From contig NZ_FOIV01000002.1 in NCBI RefSeq assembly GCF_900109055.1, forward strand, positions 372,001-436,000: DNA of 64,000 bases. The letters run 5' to 3'. Source of the DNA: Prevotella sp. khp7. Its GTDB lineage: Bacteria > Bacteroidota > Bacteroidia > Bacteroidales > Bacteroidaceae. Shown piece after piece: positions 1-7,938 of this stretch. Each line of letters opens with the position of its first letter. Within the stretch, counting starts at the first letter, position 1. A model generated the notes under the pieces. It was not told where the DNA came from, searched no databases, and saw only the letters and a program-made list of their open reading frames with translations. The position numbers and the translations under genes were made by a program.

Positions 1-1767
1 GCAGAAGGTAAATGGCGCATAGACCTGCCCAAGATGAAGGCGGGAGGTCCATATACAATGACTATTGGTGAATTGACGATTGACAATATTCTCGTTGGTG
101 ATGTGTGGCTTCTCTCTGGTCAGTCAAATATAGATGTACATATTGAACGTGTTTATCCGCAGTATACCGAGGAGATTGATAACGATGAGAATACACAGAT
201 ACGTTTGTTTCGTGTGCAGAACGATACCGATACGCACGGTGTCCGTGACGATATCCGTCCTACATCTATCAATTGGAAGACCCTTAACAAAAAGAATGCG
301 TGGCCATTTTCAGCGGTAGGCTACTTTCTTGGCAAGCGCATGTTCGAGAAAAACAAGGTGCCACAGGGCATCATCGTCAATAGTTGGGGAGGTACGCCTA
401 TAGAGGCATGGATATCGAAAGATTCTCTTGAGAAAGATTATCCCATGCTTGTGAAGCGCGTTCAGTTCTTTCAGAGTGACGACTATGTGAAAGAGCAGAT
501 GCAAGCCAATATGCTGGCTGAGCGTCAATGGCAGAAGATGCTTCAGAATGCCGATCCTGGTATTCAGTATAACTGGACGGCAACGCAATACGATGATTCA
601 GGTTGGCAGGCCATAAACCAAAACAATTGGGGATGGCGCGGTACGGGTACCATCTGGCTGCGACAGCATGTCAATATAGATAAGATGCACGCAGGAAAGC
701 CTGCCCGATTGTTGCTCGGTACGCTTTTTGATCGTGATGTCACCTATCTTAATGGTCAACAGATAGGACAGACAGGCTATCAGTATCCTCCGCGTCGCTA
801 TGATATCCCTGAGGGTTTACTTCGTGAGGGTGATAATGTGATTACCATTCGCTTTATCAACAAGTATGGTGTGGTTCACTTCCTTCCAGAAAAGCCTTAT
901 TTGATAGCTTTTGGTGATGATCGCTGCTCGCAGAATCCAATGCCTAAGGATGTCATCCCTCTTAGTGATATGTGGAAAATGCAGGTTGGAGCCGAGATGC
1001 CTAATTGTCCTAGTGGCGATGTATCACTACAGAATATCCCTACTACGCTCTATAATGCTGTGCTTTATCCCCTTGCTCCTTATGCCCTCTCGGGTGTGGT
1101 GTGGTATCAGGGTGAGTCAAACACGGGTGATCCTGCTCCCTATGCAGACTATCTGAAAAAGCTAATGGGTAGCTGGCGTAGCTGTTGGCAGGATCAGCAA
1201 ATGCCTTTTGTTATTGTGCAGTTAGCTAATTATGATGGACGTCAACAGACTGCTTTCCCAAGGCCAATGACTCCCCAACTTATGCCTGTTAATAGCGGAT
1301 GGGCTCAGCTTCGTGAGGCACAGCGCCTTGTCGCAAAAAGCGATAGTCGTGCAGAACTCGCGGTTATCAATGACTTGGGAGAATCGGTTGACATCCATCC
1401 TCTTCGTAAAAAAGAGGTCGCCGAACGTATTAGCCTTTGTTTTGACCGTCTTCTATATAATAATAAGGTGAAGCTTGCTCCAGAAGTCATTGCGTCTGAG
1501 GTGAACGACGGAAAAATCTTCCTTACCCTCGATCAACCCATTCAATCCGGCAGACTCTATACCTTCGAGGTGGCTGGCGATGACGGTAAATTCATGAATG
1601 CTGATGCAACCGCCGAAGGCAATCGTGTTATTATTTCTTCACCTCTTGCTTCTCACCACTCACCTCTCATAATCCGATATGCGTGGAAAGACAATCCTAT
1701 AGCGGCCAATGTCCGTTCACTCAAAGGTTTGCCCATGAGTTCATTTGAAATAACAATTAATAACTAA
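1..1767 (+). CDS. SGNH sialate O-acetylesterase-like carbohydrate esterase (5' partial)
   Basis: This would be a periplasmic or secreted esterase removing O-acetyl groups from glycans. The reading frame is open from base 1, and the residues before the first Met (position 34) already match the family, so the true start lies upstream of the window. SGNH blocks are visible: GQSN at bases 118-129, the WYQGESN block near 1102-1122, and the catalytic D-x-H-P block (DIHP, near 1390-1401). A beta-sandwich insertion lies between the first two blocks, as is usual in this family. The stop is only 8 bp before the sugar symporter start, so the two are probably co-transcribed. Sialate esterase is the family name only; in an arabinan locus the substrate is more likely acetylated plant polysaccharide (inference). 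Confidence 0.85.
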   Translation, partial: AEGKWRIDLPKMKAGGPYTMTIGELTIDNILVGDVWLLSGQSNIDVHIERVYPQYTEEIDNDENTQIRLFRVQNDTDTHGVRDDIRPTSINWKTLNKKNAWPFSAVGYFLGKRMFEKNKVPQGIIVNSWGGTPIEAWISKDSLEKDYPMLVKRVQFFQSDDYVKEQMQANMLAERQWQKMLQNADPGIQYNWTATQYDDSGWQAINQNNWGWRGTGTIWLRQHVNIDKMHAGKPARLLLGTLFDRDVTYLNGQQIGQTGYQYPPRRYDIPEGLLREGDNVITIRFINKYGVVHFLPEKPYLIAFGDDRCSQNPMPKDVIPLSDMWKMQVGAEMPNCPSGDVSLQNIPTTLYNAVLYPLAPYALSGVVWYQGESNTGDPAPYADYLKKLMGSWRSCWQDQQMPFVIVQLANYDGRQQTAFPRPMTPQLMPVNSGWAQLREAQRLVAKSDSRAELAVINDLGESVDIHPLRKKEVAERISLCFDRLLYNNKVKLAPEVIASEVNDGKIFLTLDQPIQSGRLYTFEVAGDDGKFMNADATAEGNRVIISSPLASHHSPLIIRYAWKDNPIAANVRSLKGLPMSSFEITINN

Positions 1768-1775
1768 TAATAATT

Positions 1776-3167
1776 ATGAGTACAACTAACGAAACCAAAG
1801 GCTTCTACAAGCTCTCTTGGCTCCAGCGCATCGGCTACGGATCGGGCGACCTGGCGCAGAATCTGATTTTTCAAACGGTGGCATGTTACTTAATGCTTTA
1901 CCTTACTACAGTATTGAAGATTAATCCGGCATTTGTAAGCGGACTGATTCTTTCTGTCCGTCTTATCGACTGTTTCTGGAGTCCTGTAGTTGGGCGTTAT
2001 ATCGATAACCGCAATCCGAGGTTAGGTAAGTATCGTACCTACCTTTTGTATGGTGGTATTCCTCTTACGATTGCCGCCTGCTTGTTGATGCTTCCTCAAG
2101 CTGCAACCTGGTCTACAGGCATGAAGATTGTCTATGCTACAGTCAGCTACACGACGCTGAGTATGATTTATTCTGTAGTAAACATTCCTTATGGCTCTAT
2201 TATGGCCAGTATGACTCGCGACAACGACGAGGTACTGAAGCTTACATCTACCCGTATGGTATGTGCCAATATTGGTCAGATCGTAGTTCAGGCAGGTTTC
2301 CCCATTGGTCTTGCAATTGTTGCCCATACAGTTATCGACTGGAATCAGGCTTTGTTCATGGCCATTGGTACCATTCCTGCTTTCATAATTCTGCCATCTT
2401 TGCCTATGCTTAAGAGATGGTTGGGTAAGAAAGGTCTTTATTATATGCTTCTCTCCATCGGATTTGTTGGCTTTGCCATCTTGTTCACTATTGGTAAATT
2501 CTTCGATGTTGAGGGTCTCAATACCATTGTTCAGGCAGCCAAGGTGATGACTGGCGTTGGACTTCTTGTCGGTTCGTTGATGTGGGCACTTGTGCCTGAG
2601 GTTATTACCGAGGCCGAATATCGTACAGGCAATCGCCCTGCTGCTACCGTTAATGCACTTGCTGGTGTGGCCTTCAAGGCAGGTTTCTCAATAGCAGGTT
2701 GGATTACACCATTGGTTATGGGTATGATTGGTTTCGATCTGGCCAGCGAAGAGTCGGCTCTGCCTATCGATCCTGTTGCCTGGTTTACGGTTACTTGTGT
2801 ATTTGCTGTTATCGGCTTTTTGCTTTTGCTTTACTGCTTCACTGGCTGTAAGGAGCGGATTGCCACCACACCCGAGAAACCTGTTACTTACGGCGAGATG
2901 TTTGCTGAGTTTAAGGCCAATAAGTGCCTTCAGCTGGTACTGAGCATCTTTGTAACTGTGTTCCTGGCTTCGTTCATCAGCGCACCAGTTAATGCTTATT
3001 ACACGCACCTTGCCGAATATTCTGCCACAGCACAGAATGCCATTCTGGTGTTTACTTGTATTATTCCTGCTGCTCTTCTGATTGTTGTAGGATGTCTTGT
3101 TTATAAGTATCCTCTTACTGATGAGAGACTTGATGAAATAAACAAGGAGATTGAGGCACGTGGATAA
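1776..3167 (+). CDS. GPH-family (MFS_2) sugar:cation symporter
   Basis: This is an inner-membrane transporter of 463 residues with about twelve hydrophobic segments. The RLIDCFWSPVVGRYID stretch near residues 69-84 matches the conserved loop of glycoside-pentoside-hexuronide symporters related to melibiose carriers. It likely imports the monosaccharide or short oligosaccharide released in the periplasm, such as arabinose (inference from the neighbouring arabinofuranosidases). It follows the esterase by 8 bp and is followed by a strong hairpin terminator, so it ends that operon. The exact substrate cannot be read from the sequence. Confidence 0.85.
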   Translation: MSTTNETKGFYKLSWLQRIGYGSGDLAQNLIFQTVACYLMLYLTTVLKINPAFVSGLILSVRLIDCFWSPVVGRYIDNRNPRLGKYRTYLLYGGIPLTIAACLLMLPQAATWSTGMKIVYATVSYTTLSMIYSVVNIPYGSIMASMTRDNDEVLKLTSTRMVCANIGQIVVQAGFPIGLAIVAHTVIDWNQALFMAIGTIPAFIILPSLPMLKRWLGKKGLYYMLLSIGFVGFAILFTIGKFFDVEGLNTIVQAAKVMTGVGLLVGSLMWALVPEVITEAEYRTGNRPAATVNALAGVAFKAGFSIAGWITPLVMGMIGFDLASEESALPIDPVAWFTVTCVFAVIGFLLLLYCFTGCKERIATTPEKPVTYGEMFAEFKANKCLQLVLSIFVTVFLASFISAPVNAYYTHLAEYSATAQNAILVFTCIIPAALLIVVGCLVYKYPLTDERLDEINKEIEARG

Positions 3168-3196
3168 AGAATAGCATTATTGCTTAAATAGAATTT

Positions 3197-3229
3197 AAGC
3201 CGAAAGTTTTGACGCTTTCGGCTTTTTTT
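3197..3229 (+). terminator. Rho-independent terminator after the symporter gene
   Basis: A 10-bp inverted repeat (AAGCCGAAAG at 3197-3206 and CTTTCGGCTT at 3215-3224) runs into a T7 tract ending at 3229. It closes the esterase-symporter operon and overlaps the promoter of the next gene. Confidence 0.9.
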
Positions 3230-3238
3230 GTATCTTTG
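3208..3238 (+). promoter_or_regulatory. Bacteroidota-type promoter of the GH51 gene
   Basis: TTTG at 3208-3211, a 19-bp spacer and TATCTTTG at 3231-3238 match the Bacteroidota -33/-7 consensus. The -33 box lies in the loop of the upstream terminator hairpin. The start codon is 24 bp beyond the -7 box. Confidence 0.8.
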
Positions 3239-3262
3239 CCGGCAAAATAGGAAACAACATCG

Positions 3263-5767
3263 ATGAAAAGGATTATACGTTTAGGAATGATTGGGCTGTT
3301 GGTTGTTGTTGCCATTGCTATTCATGCCCAAGAAACCAAGCAGGTTTTTATTTATTCCCCAAGTGAGCGCGCTGGGCTACACATTGCCCAGCAGACGGAA
3401 ACAGGTTGGAAAGAACTCGGTCAACTCTGTTCGTCGGATTATGGTACCTGGGGGGCTGAGAAACGGATGTACCATCCCTCGGTGGCTCGTGCTAACGACG
3501 GCTCATGGCGTCTGGTATTCCAAGTTAATGACAAAAGTCCGCTTTTTGCGGCGGCCTATTCAAAGGACCTTGTTAGCTGGCGTCCGCAGGATTATCCAAT
3601 TATGACAACCAGCCAATGTTTGCAGCCCACCGTTTTTGCTAATGAGAATGGTTCTTTCGATATCTATTTCAAGACGAAAGGTGGTGATAAACGTTGGGTT
3701 TCTGCCTCGAATGATTTTCGCCGGTTTAGTAAAGACGAGAAGAGCCTGATAGATGATGTGGCTTGGACACGTGATACTGCTATGGTAAATGGGCTGTCGG
3801 TGGATGGATGCCTGTTTGAACTCTCAGCCGCAGAGATGGGTGTGATAACTGATTATTTCAACCGTCTTGCCCAAGATGGGAAACAGAGTCAGGAACGTAT
3901 GTATGAGGATGCTAAGAATTTTCCTGATTTGCAGCCTGTTGAAGCCGTGCTAACCATCACTAATCAGGAAAAGACGATTAGTGACAAGCTTATTGGCATC
4001 TTCTTTGAGGATATTAGCTATGCGGCTGATGGTGGCCTTTATGGTGAACTGATTCAGAACCGCGACTTCGAGTATGTACCCAAGGATCATCGTGGTTGGA
4101 AGGCTACGACGGCATGGAGTGCTTCGAAGCCTATTAACGTTGTGCAGGTTGATCCGCTGAGTAAGAACAATCCACGCTATGCCGTATTGGGAAACGACAC
4201 TATCTATAATGAAGGCTGGGATGGTATTGCTGTGAATGCTGGTGAAAAATATGACTTCTCAATGTTCGTACGCAACTACAATGCCAAGAAGTCGTTCATA
4301 ATCCAACTTGTCGATTCTAATGATGTAGTGCTGGCCAAAGCTACGCTAAAGACAGAAGGGAGTGATTGGAAAAAATATGATGCAGTGCTTACGGCAAAGC
4401 GCTCCTGCACAAAAGCCCGTCTGGCTGTGATTGGCGTAAAGGGTATAAAAGCGGGTATAGATATGGTTAGCCTCTTCCCGCAGGAGACGTTTATGCATCG
4501 CAAGAATGGTTTGCGAAAGGATCTGGCTCAGGTCATCGCAGACTTGAAGCCTAAATTCGTGCGATTTCCTGGCGGATGCATGAGTCACGGACAGGGGCTC
4601 GAAAATATATATCATTGGAATCACACCATAGGTCCGTTGCAGGATCGTAAGCCCGATTTCAATATCTGGGGCTACCACCAGACACGTGGGCTTGGATTCT
4701 TCGAATTTTTTCAGTTTTGTGAGGATATTGGGGCTGAGCCACTACCAGTTCTGGCTGCAGGTGTGCCTTGTCAGAATTCAAATAATAATCGTGATGGTAT
4801 CGGTGGGCAGCAAGGCGGTATCCCCATGGACCAGATGCCTGCCTATATTCAGGAACTTCTCAACTTAATCGAATGGGCTAATGGAGACCCGACCACCTCG
4901 AAGTGGGCCAAGATGCGTGCAGATGCAGGTCATCCGGCTCCCTTCAATCTGAAATATCTGGGTATTGGTAACGAGGATATCATTTCTACCGTTTTCGAGG
5001 AACGCTACGAGATGATTTGTCGCGCCATCCGTGAGAAGTATCCAGAGATAAAGATATGTGGAACCGTAGGACCTTTCCATGCTCCAAGCGCAGACTATCT
5101 TGAAGGATGGGATTTCTCGAAGAAACATTCGGATTTGCAGTATATGGTAGATGAGCATTATTATGAAAGTACTGGTTGGTTTATGCATCATCGTGATTAT
5201 TATGATAATTATGATCGCCATATGCCCAAGGTTTATCTTGGTGAATACGCTGCTTCAACGCCGGAAAAGCGTCCGAATGTAGAGACGGCCTTGGCTGAGG
5301 CTCTATATCTCACAGATATAGAGCGAAACGGTGATGTGGTGGAGATGACTTCCTATGCTCCTATGCTGGCCAAGGATGGTCATCGTAATTGGGATCCTGA
5401 TATGATTTACTTCTCGAACACAGAAGTGTGTCCTACGCCAGCTTATGAGACTCAGCGACTGTTCTCTGTCAATAGCGGAGACCGCTATGTGGCAACATCG
5501 TTGTCGGGTATTCCTCTGCAACTGAAACATCGTATTGCTGCCAGTATGGTTCGCGACTCCAAGACGGGAAAGAAGTATCTGAAACTCGTTAATGCCTTGC
5601 CCGTGGAACTGACCATTAGCCTTAATGGTCTGATGATTCCTGAGGGGACTTTGGCTGAGGGCTTCGATGGTCTGCCTGAAGAGCAAAGCGTAGAGGTGAA
5701 GAGTTTCGAAGTGAAAGGTGAAAAGATAGTCCTTCCACCTTATGCCTTTAGGGTGATAAGGTTATGA
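3263..5767 (+). CDS. GH51 alpha-L-arabinofuranosidase with N-terminal propeller-like domain
   Basis: This exported enzyme would release terminal alpha-L-arabinofuranose from arabinan, arabinoxylan or glycoproteins. A signal peptide covers about residues 1-22, ending in HAQE. Residues about 25-230 look like part of a GH43-type beta-propeller, with the YHPSVAR, YSKDLVSW and LQPTVF blade motifs. The GH51 catalytic module begins near residue 235 (ISDKLIGIFFEDISYAADGG). The acid/base is E571 in GNED and the nucleophile is E661 in YLGEYA. A C-terminal beta domain completes the usual GH51 fold. At 834 residues it is longer than its minus-strand neighbour because of the N-terminal part. It has its own promoter and a terminator shared with the convergent GH51 gene. 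Linkage preference is unknown. Confidence 0.92.
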   Translation: MKRIIRLGMIGLLVVVAIAIHAQETKQVFIYSPSERAGLHIAQQTETGWKELGQLCSSDYGTWGAEKRMYHPSVARANDGSWRLVFQVNDKSPLFAAAYSKDLVSWRPQDYPIMTTSQCLQPTVFANENGSFDIYFKTKGGDKRWVSASNDFRRFSKDEKSLIDDVAWTRDTAMVNGLSVDGCLFELSAAEMGVITDYFNRLAQDGKQSQERMYEDAKNFPDLQPVEAVLTITNQEKTISDKLIGIFFEDISYAADGGLYGELIQNRDFEYVPKDHRGWKATTAWSASKPINVVQVDPLSKNNPRYAVLGNDTIYNEGWDGIAVNAGEKYDFSMFVRNYNAKKSFIIQLVDSNDVVLAKATLKTEGSDWKKYDAVLTAKRSCTKARLAVIGVKGIKAGIDMVSLFPQETFMHRKNGLRKDLAQVIADLKPKFVRFPGGCMSHGQGLENIYHWNHTIGPLQDRKPDFNIWGYHQTRGLGFFEFFQFCEDIGAEPLPVLAAGVPCQNSNNNRDGIGGQQGGIPMDQMPAYIQELLNLIEWANGDPTTSKWAKMRADAGHPAPFNLKYLGIGNEDIISTVFEERYEMICRAIREKYPEIKICGTVGPFHAPSADYLEGWDFSKKHSDLQYMVDEHYYESTGWFMHHRDYYDNYDRHMPKVYLGEYAASTPEKRPNVETALAEALYLTDIERNGDVVEMTSYAPMLAKDGHRNWDPDMIYFSNTEVCPTPAYETQRLFSVNSGDRYVATSLSGIPLQLKHRIAASMVRDSKTGKKYLKLVNALPVELTISLNGLMIPEGTLAEGFDGLPEEQSVEVKSFEVKGEKIVLPPYAFRVIRL

Positions 5768-5801
5768 AAAAAGCCCTCGCTTATTGGCGGGGGCTTTTTT
5801 A
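5767..5801. terminator. Bidirectional terminator between convergent GH51 genes
   Basis: A hairpin (AAAAAAGCCCTCGC at 5767-5780, GCGGGGGCTTTTTT at 5787-5800, one G-T wobble) has A and T tracts on both sides, so it can end transcription from either strand. It starts at the last base of the plus-strand stop codon and lies 8 bp before the minus-strand stop. Confidence 0.9.
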
Positions 5802-5808
5802 TTTCTGA

Positions 5809-7830
5809 TTAAAGTTTGTATCTCAGCATAACCATTGAGTAAGGCTTCAACTGGAAGTCGAACTTCTTCTCAGCCTTGAAGGTCTCACCTTTTGTAAAGA
5901 TAGGCTGGGCTTCATAGTTGTTCTCGTCGTCTGGCTGTCCAATGATGTAAGACCTTAAAGCAGGTTTCTTCATGGTCTTGAAACGACTCAAGTCAATGTG
6001 GGCAGTCTTTGTTTCGTCACTAGCATTGCAGAGCTTGACAAAAAGTTCACGCGTTTTGACGTTTAAGACAACTGACTGGCCGTAGTGTACATTCTCCATG
6101 GGTTGGCAAGCATCAGGAGCATCACCTTCAAACTTCACACAGTCGCCATAGTAATACTGACCAGCACTCTGTCCAAACATCTGCTGAATATAGTAGCTGC
6201 AAGTGAGATAAGTGCGCTGGTTGTCGAAATAGATGAGATCTGGATTCCAATTGGTGGCGTCCTTCTTGGCAAAGAGGGGAGCATATGAAGTCATAGATAC
6301 TACATCACCGTTGCGTTCTACATGGAGCAGATACAGACCCTCCGCAAGCGCGTCAATCAGTTTCTTGTCCTTGGCAGCATATTCACCAAGGTAAACCTTT
6401 GTCTTGCGATCGCGAGGATAATTGTCATACTGTCGTTTGTTCAGGAAGTAGTCGCGGGGTTCGTAGTAATGTTCGTCGATGATTGGCATACCCGTTTCTT
6501 CTGCGAGTTTCCAACCGTTTTGGAAATCAGGATTATTGGCATGCGATCCAGGACCAGCTGTGCCAACGATAACGATTTCCGGATGAGCTTTCATTACGCG
6601 TTCATATATATATTTAAAGCGCTCGCAGAATTCTGGAGAGATTTTCTCCTCGTTGCCGAGGCCCAAATATTTCAGATTGAAGGGAGCCGGGTGACCAGCA
6701 TCTGCACGCATCTTGGCCCACTTCGAGGTCGCAGGATCGCCATTGGCCCATTCAATAAGGTCGAGGGCCTCATCAACCCATTCATCCATCTCTTCCATTG
6801 GACAAGCATCTTGAGCCTGAGTGGGCCACATGTTCCAACCGCCGTTGGCGCCCTGACAGCTTACGCCAGCAGGCAGGATGGGTACTGGCTCCATGCCAAG
6901 ATCCTCGCAGAACTGGAAATACTCATAGAAGCCCAATCCCATGCTCTGGTGGTAACCCCATGTATTCTTCAATCCTTTGCGCTGTTCTTTGGGGCCGATG
7001 GTGTTTTTCCATCGATATGTATCCCAGAAGCCATCGCCACCGCCATGAACTACGCATCCGCCAGGAAAGCGCATGAACTTGGGTTGGAGCTCTGCCAGAG
7101 CCTCTGCCAGATCTGTGCGCATGCCGTGCCCCTTATAGGTATCCTGAGGCATGAGTGATACCATATCGACATCAATCTCACCCTTATCGAGTACCAATAT
7201 CTGAAGGACGGCCTTTGGGGAATACTCCTTGACAGAGAGTGCAGCTTCGTATTTCTGCCACGATTTACTGTTGATATTGATGATGGTATCAGCCAATAGT
7301 TTCGGATCCTTGGGAGGCCAGCCCATCTGGGGCTCTACGAGGGCGATTCGAATCTGTTTGCCTTTGTCGTCGATATTGCGGAAGAAGGCTGAGAAATTGT
7401 ATGTCTTGCCGTCCCTTACCGAGATACCATCGAATCCGTCGTTCTGAATACCGAAACCTCTCCATCCGCGATAGTCATGATACTCCTTGGTGCGCTCAAC
7501 GTGTAGGCGCATATAGGTGGGGTTGTTTGGATGGATACTATTGTCCATGCGTGGCTCAAGCCATCCTGTGGAATGTCCTGGGCGTATCATGCGCCAGAAA
7601 GTGCCAGGTCCCCATCCGTCGCGTTCAACGGGACTGTACTCGAAAGATCCGTTTTGTACCAGTTCGGCATAAAGTCCACCATCAGCAGAACTGCTGATGT
7701 CTTCAAAAAAGATACCGATTAATTCGTCACTGATAGCCTTGCCGCCAGCGGGCGCAGTCATAGGCTTTTGGGCGCAGAGTCCCATCGTGGCTACCATCAG
7801 GAGGGCAGCTAAAGTTGCTCGTCTATTCAT
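5809..7830 (-). CDS. GH51 alpha-L-arabinofuranosidase
   Basis: This is a second exported exo-alpha-L-arabinofuranosidase, without the N-terminal extension of the upstream paralogue. I start it at the internal Met at 7830 (MNRRATLAALLMVATMG...), because this gives a proper signal peptide ending near CAQ; the in-frame Met at 7863 would bury it and overlap the -7 box. The protein is 673 residues. The GH51 module begins with ISDELIGIFFEDISSSADGG. The acid/base is E394 in GNEE and the nucleophile is E483 in YLGEYA. It lies 108 bp downstream of the minus-strand GH127 gene and in the same direction, with a -7 box in the gap. The two GH51 enzymes differ enough to suggest different linkages or partner chains (inference). 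Confidence 0.92.
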   Translation of the reverse strand: MNRRATLAALLMVATMGLCAQKPMTAPAGGKAISDELIGIFFEDISSSADGGLYAELVQNGSFEYSPVERDGWGPGTFWRMIRPGHSTGWLEPRMDNSIHPNNPTYMRLHVERTKEYHDYRGWRGFGIQNDGFDGISVRDGKTYNFSAFFRNIDDKGKQIRIALVEPQMGWPPKDPKLLADTIININSKSWQKYEAALSVKEYSPKAVLQILVLDKGEIDVDMVSLMPQDTYKGHGMRTDLAEALAELQPKFMRFPGGCVVHGGGDGFWDTYRWKNTIGPKEQRKGLKNTWGYHQSMGLGFYEYFQFCEDLGMEPVPILPAGVSCQGANGGWNMWPTQAQDACPMEEMDEWVDEALDLIEWANGDPATSKWAKMRADAGHPAPFNLKYLGLGNEEKISPEFCERFKYIYERVMKAHPEIVIVGTAGPGSHANNPDFQNGWKLAEETGMPIIDEHYYEPRDYFLNKRQYDNYPRDRKTKVYLGEYAAKDKKLIDALAEGLYLLHVERNGDVVSMTSYAPLFAKKDATNWNPDLIYFDNQRTYLTCSYYIQQMFGQSAGQYYYGDCVKFEGDAPDACQPMENVHYGQSVVLNVKTRELFVKLCNASDETKTAHIDLSRFKTMKKPALRSYIIGQPDDENNYEAQPIFTKGETFKAEKKFDFQLKPYSMVMLRYKL

Positions 7831-7860
7831 GTTGTATAATAAGTTAGAAAATTCCGACTG

Positions 7861-7868
7861 CAAAGATA
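7861..7868 (-). promoter_or_regulatory. -7 box upstream of minus-strand GH51
   Basis: The minus strand reads TATCTTTG here, followed by a 30-bp leader to the chosen start at 7830. No clear TTTG box is seen at the usual spacing, so it may be weak or activator-dependent. Confidence 0.55.
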
Positions 7869-7938
7869 ATCAGAAAATCCCAAATAGCCATATAATTAGC
7901 AAATAATTATCTCATTTCGAATAGATTTGATACGTTTT

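Noticed and set aside
6322..7158. 278-codon open frame on the plus strand inside the minus-strand GH51 gene
   Set aside because: It lies antisense to a well-supported enzyme with catalytic motifs, has no signal or family feature of its own, and reflects codon bias of the opposite strand.
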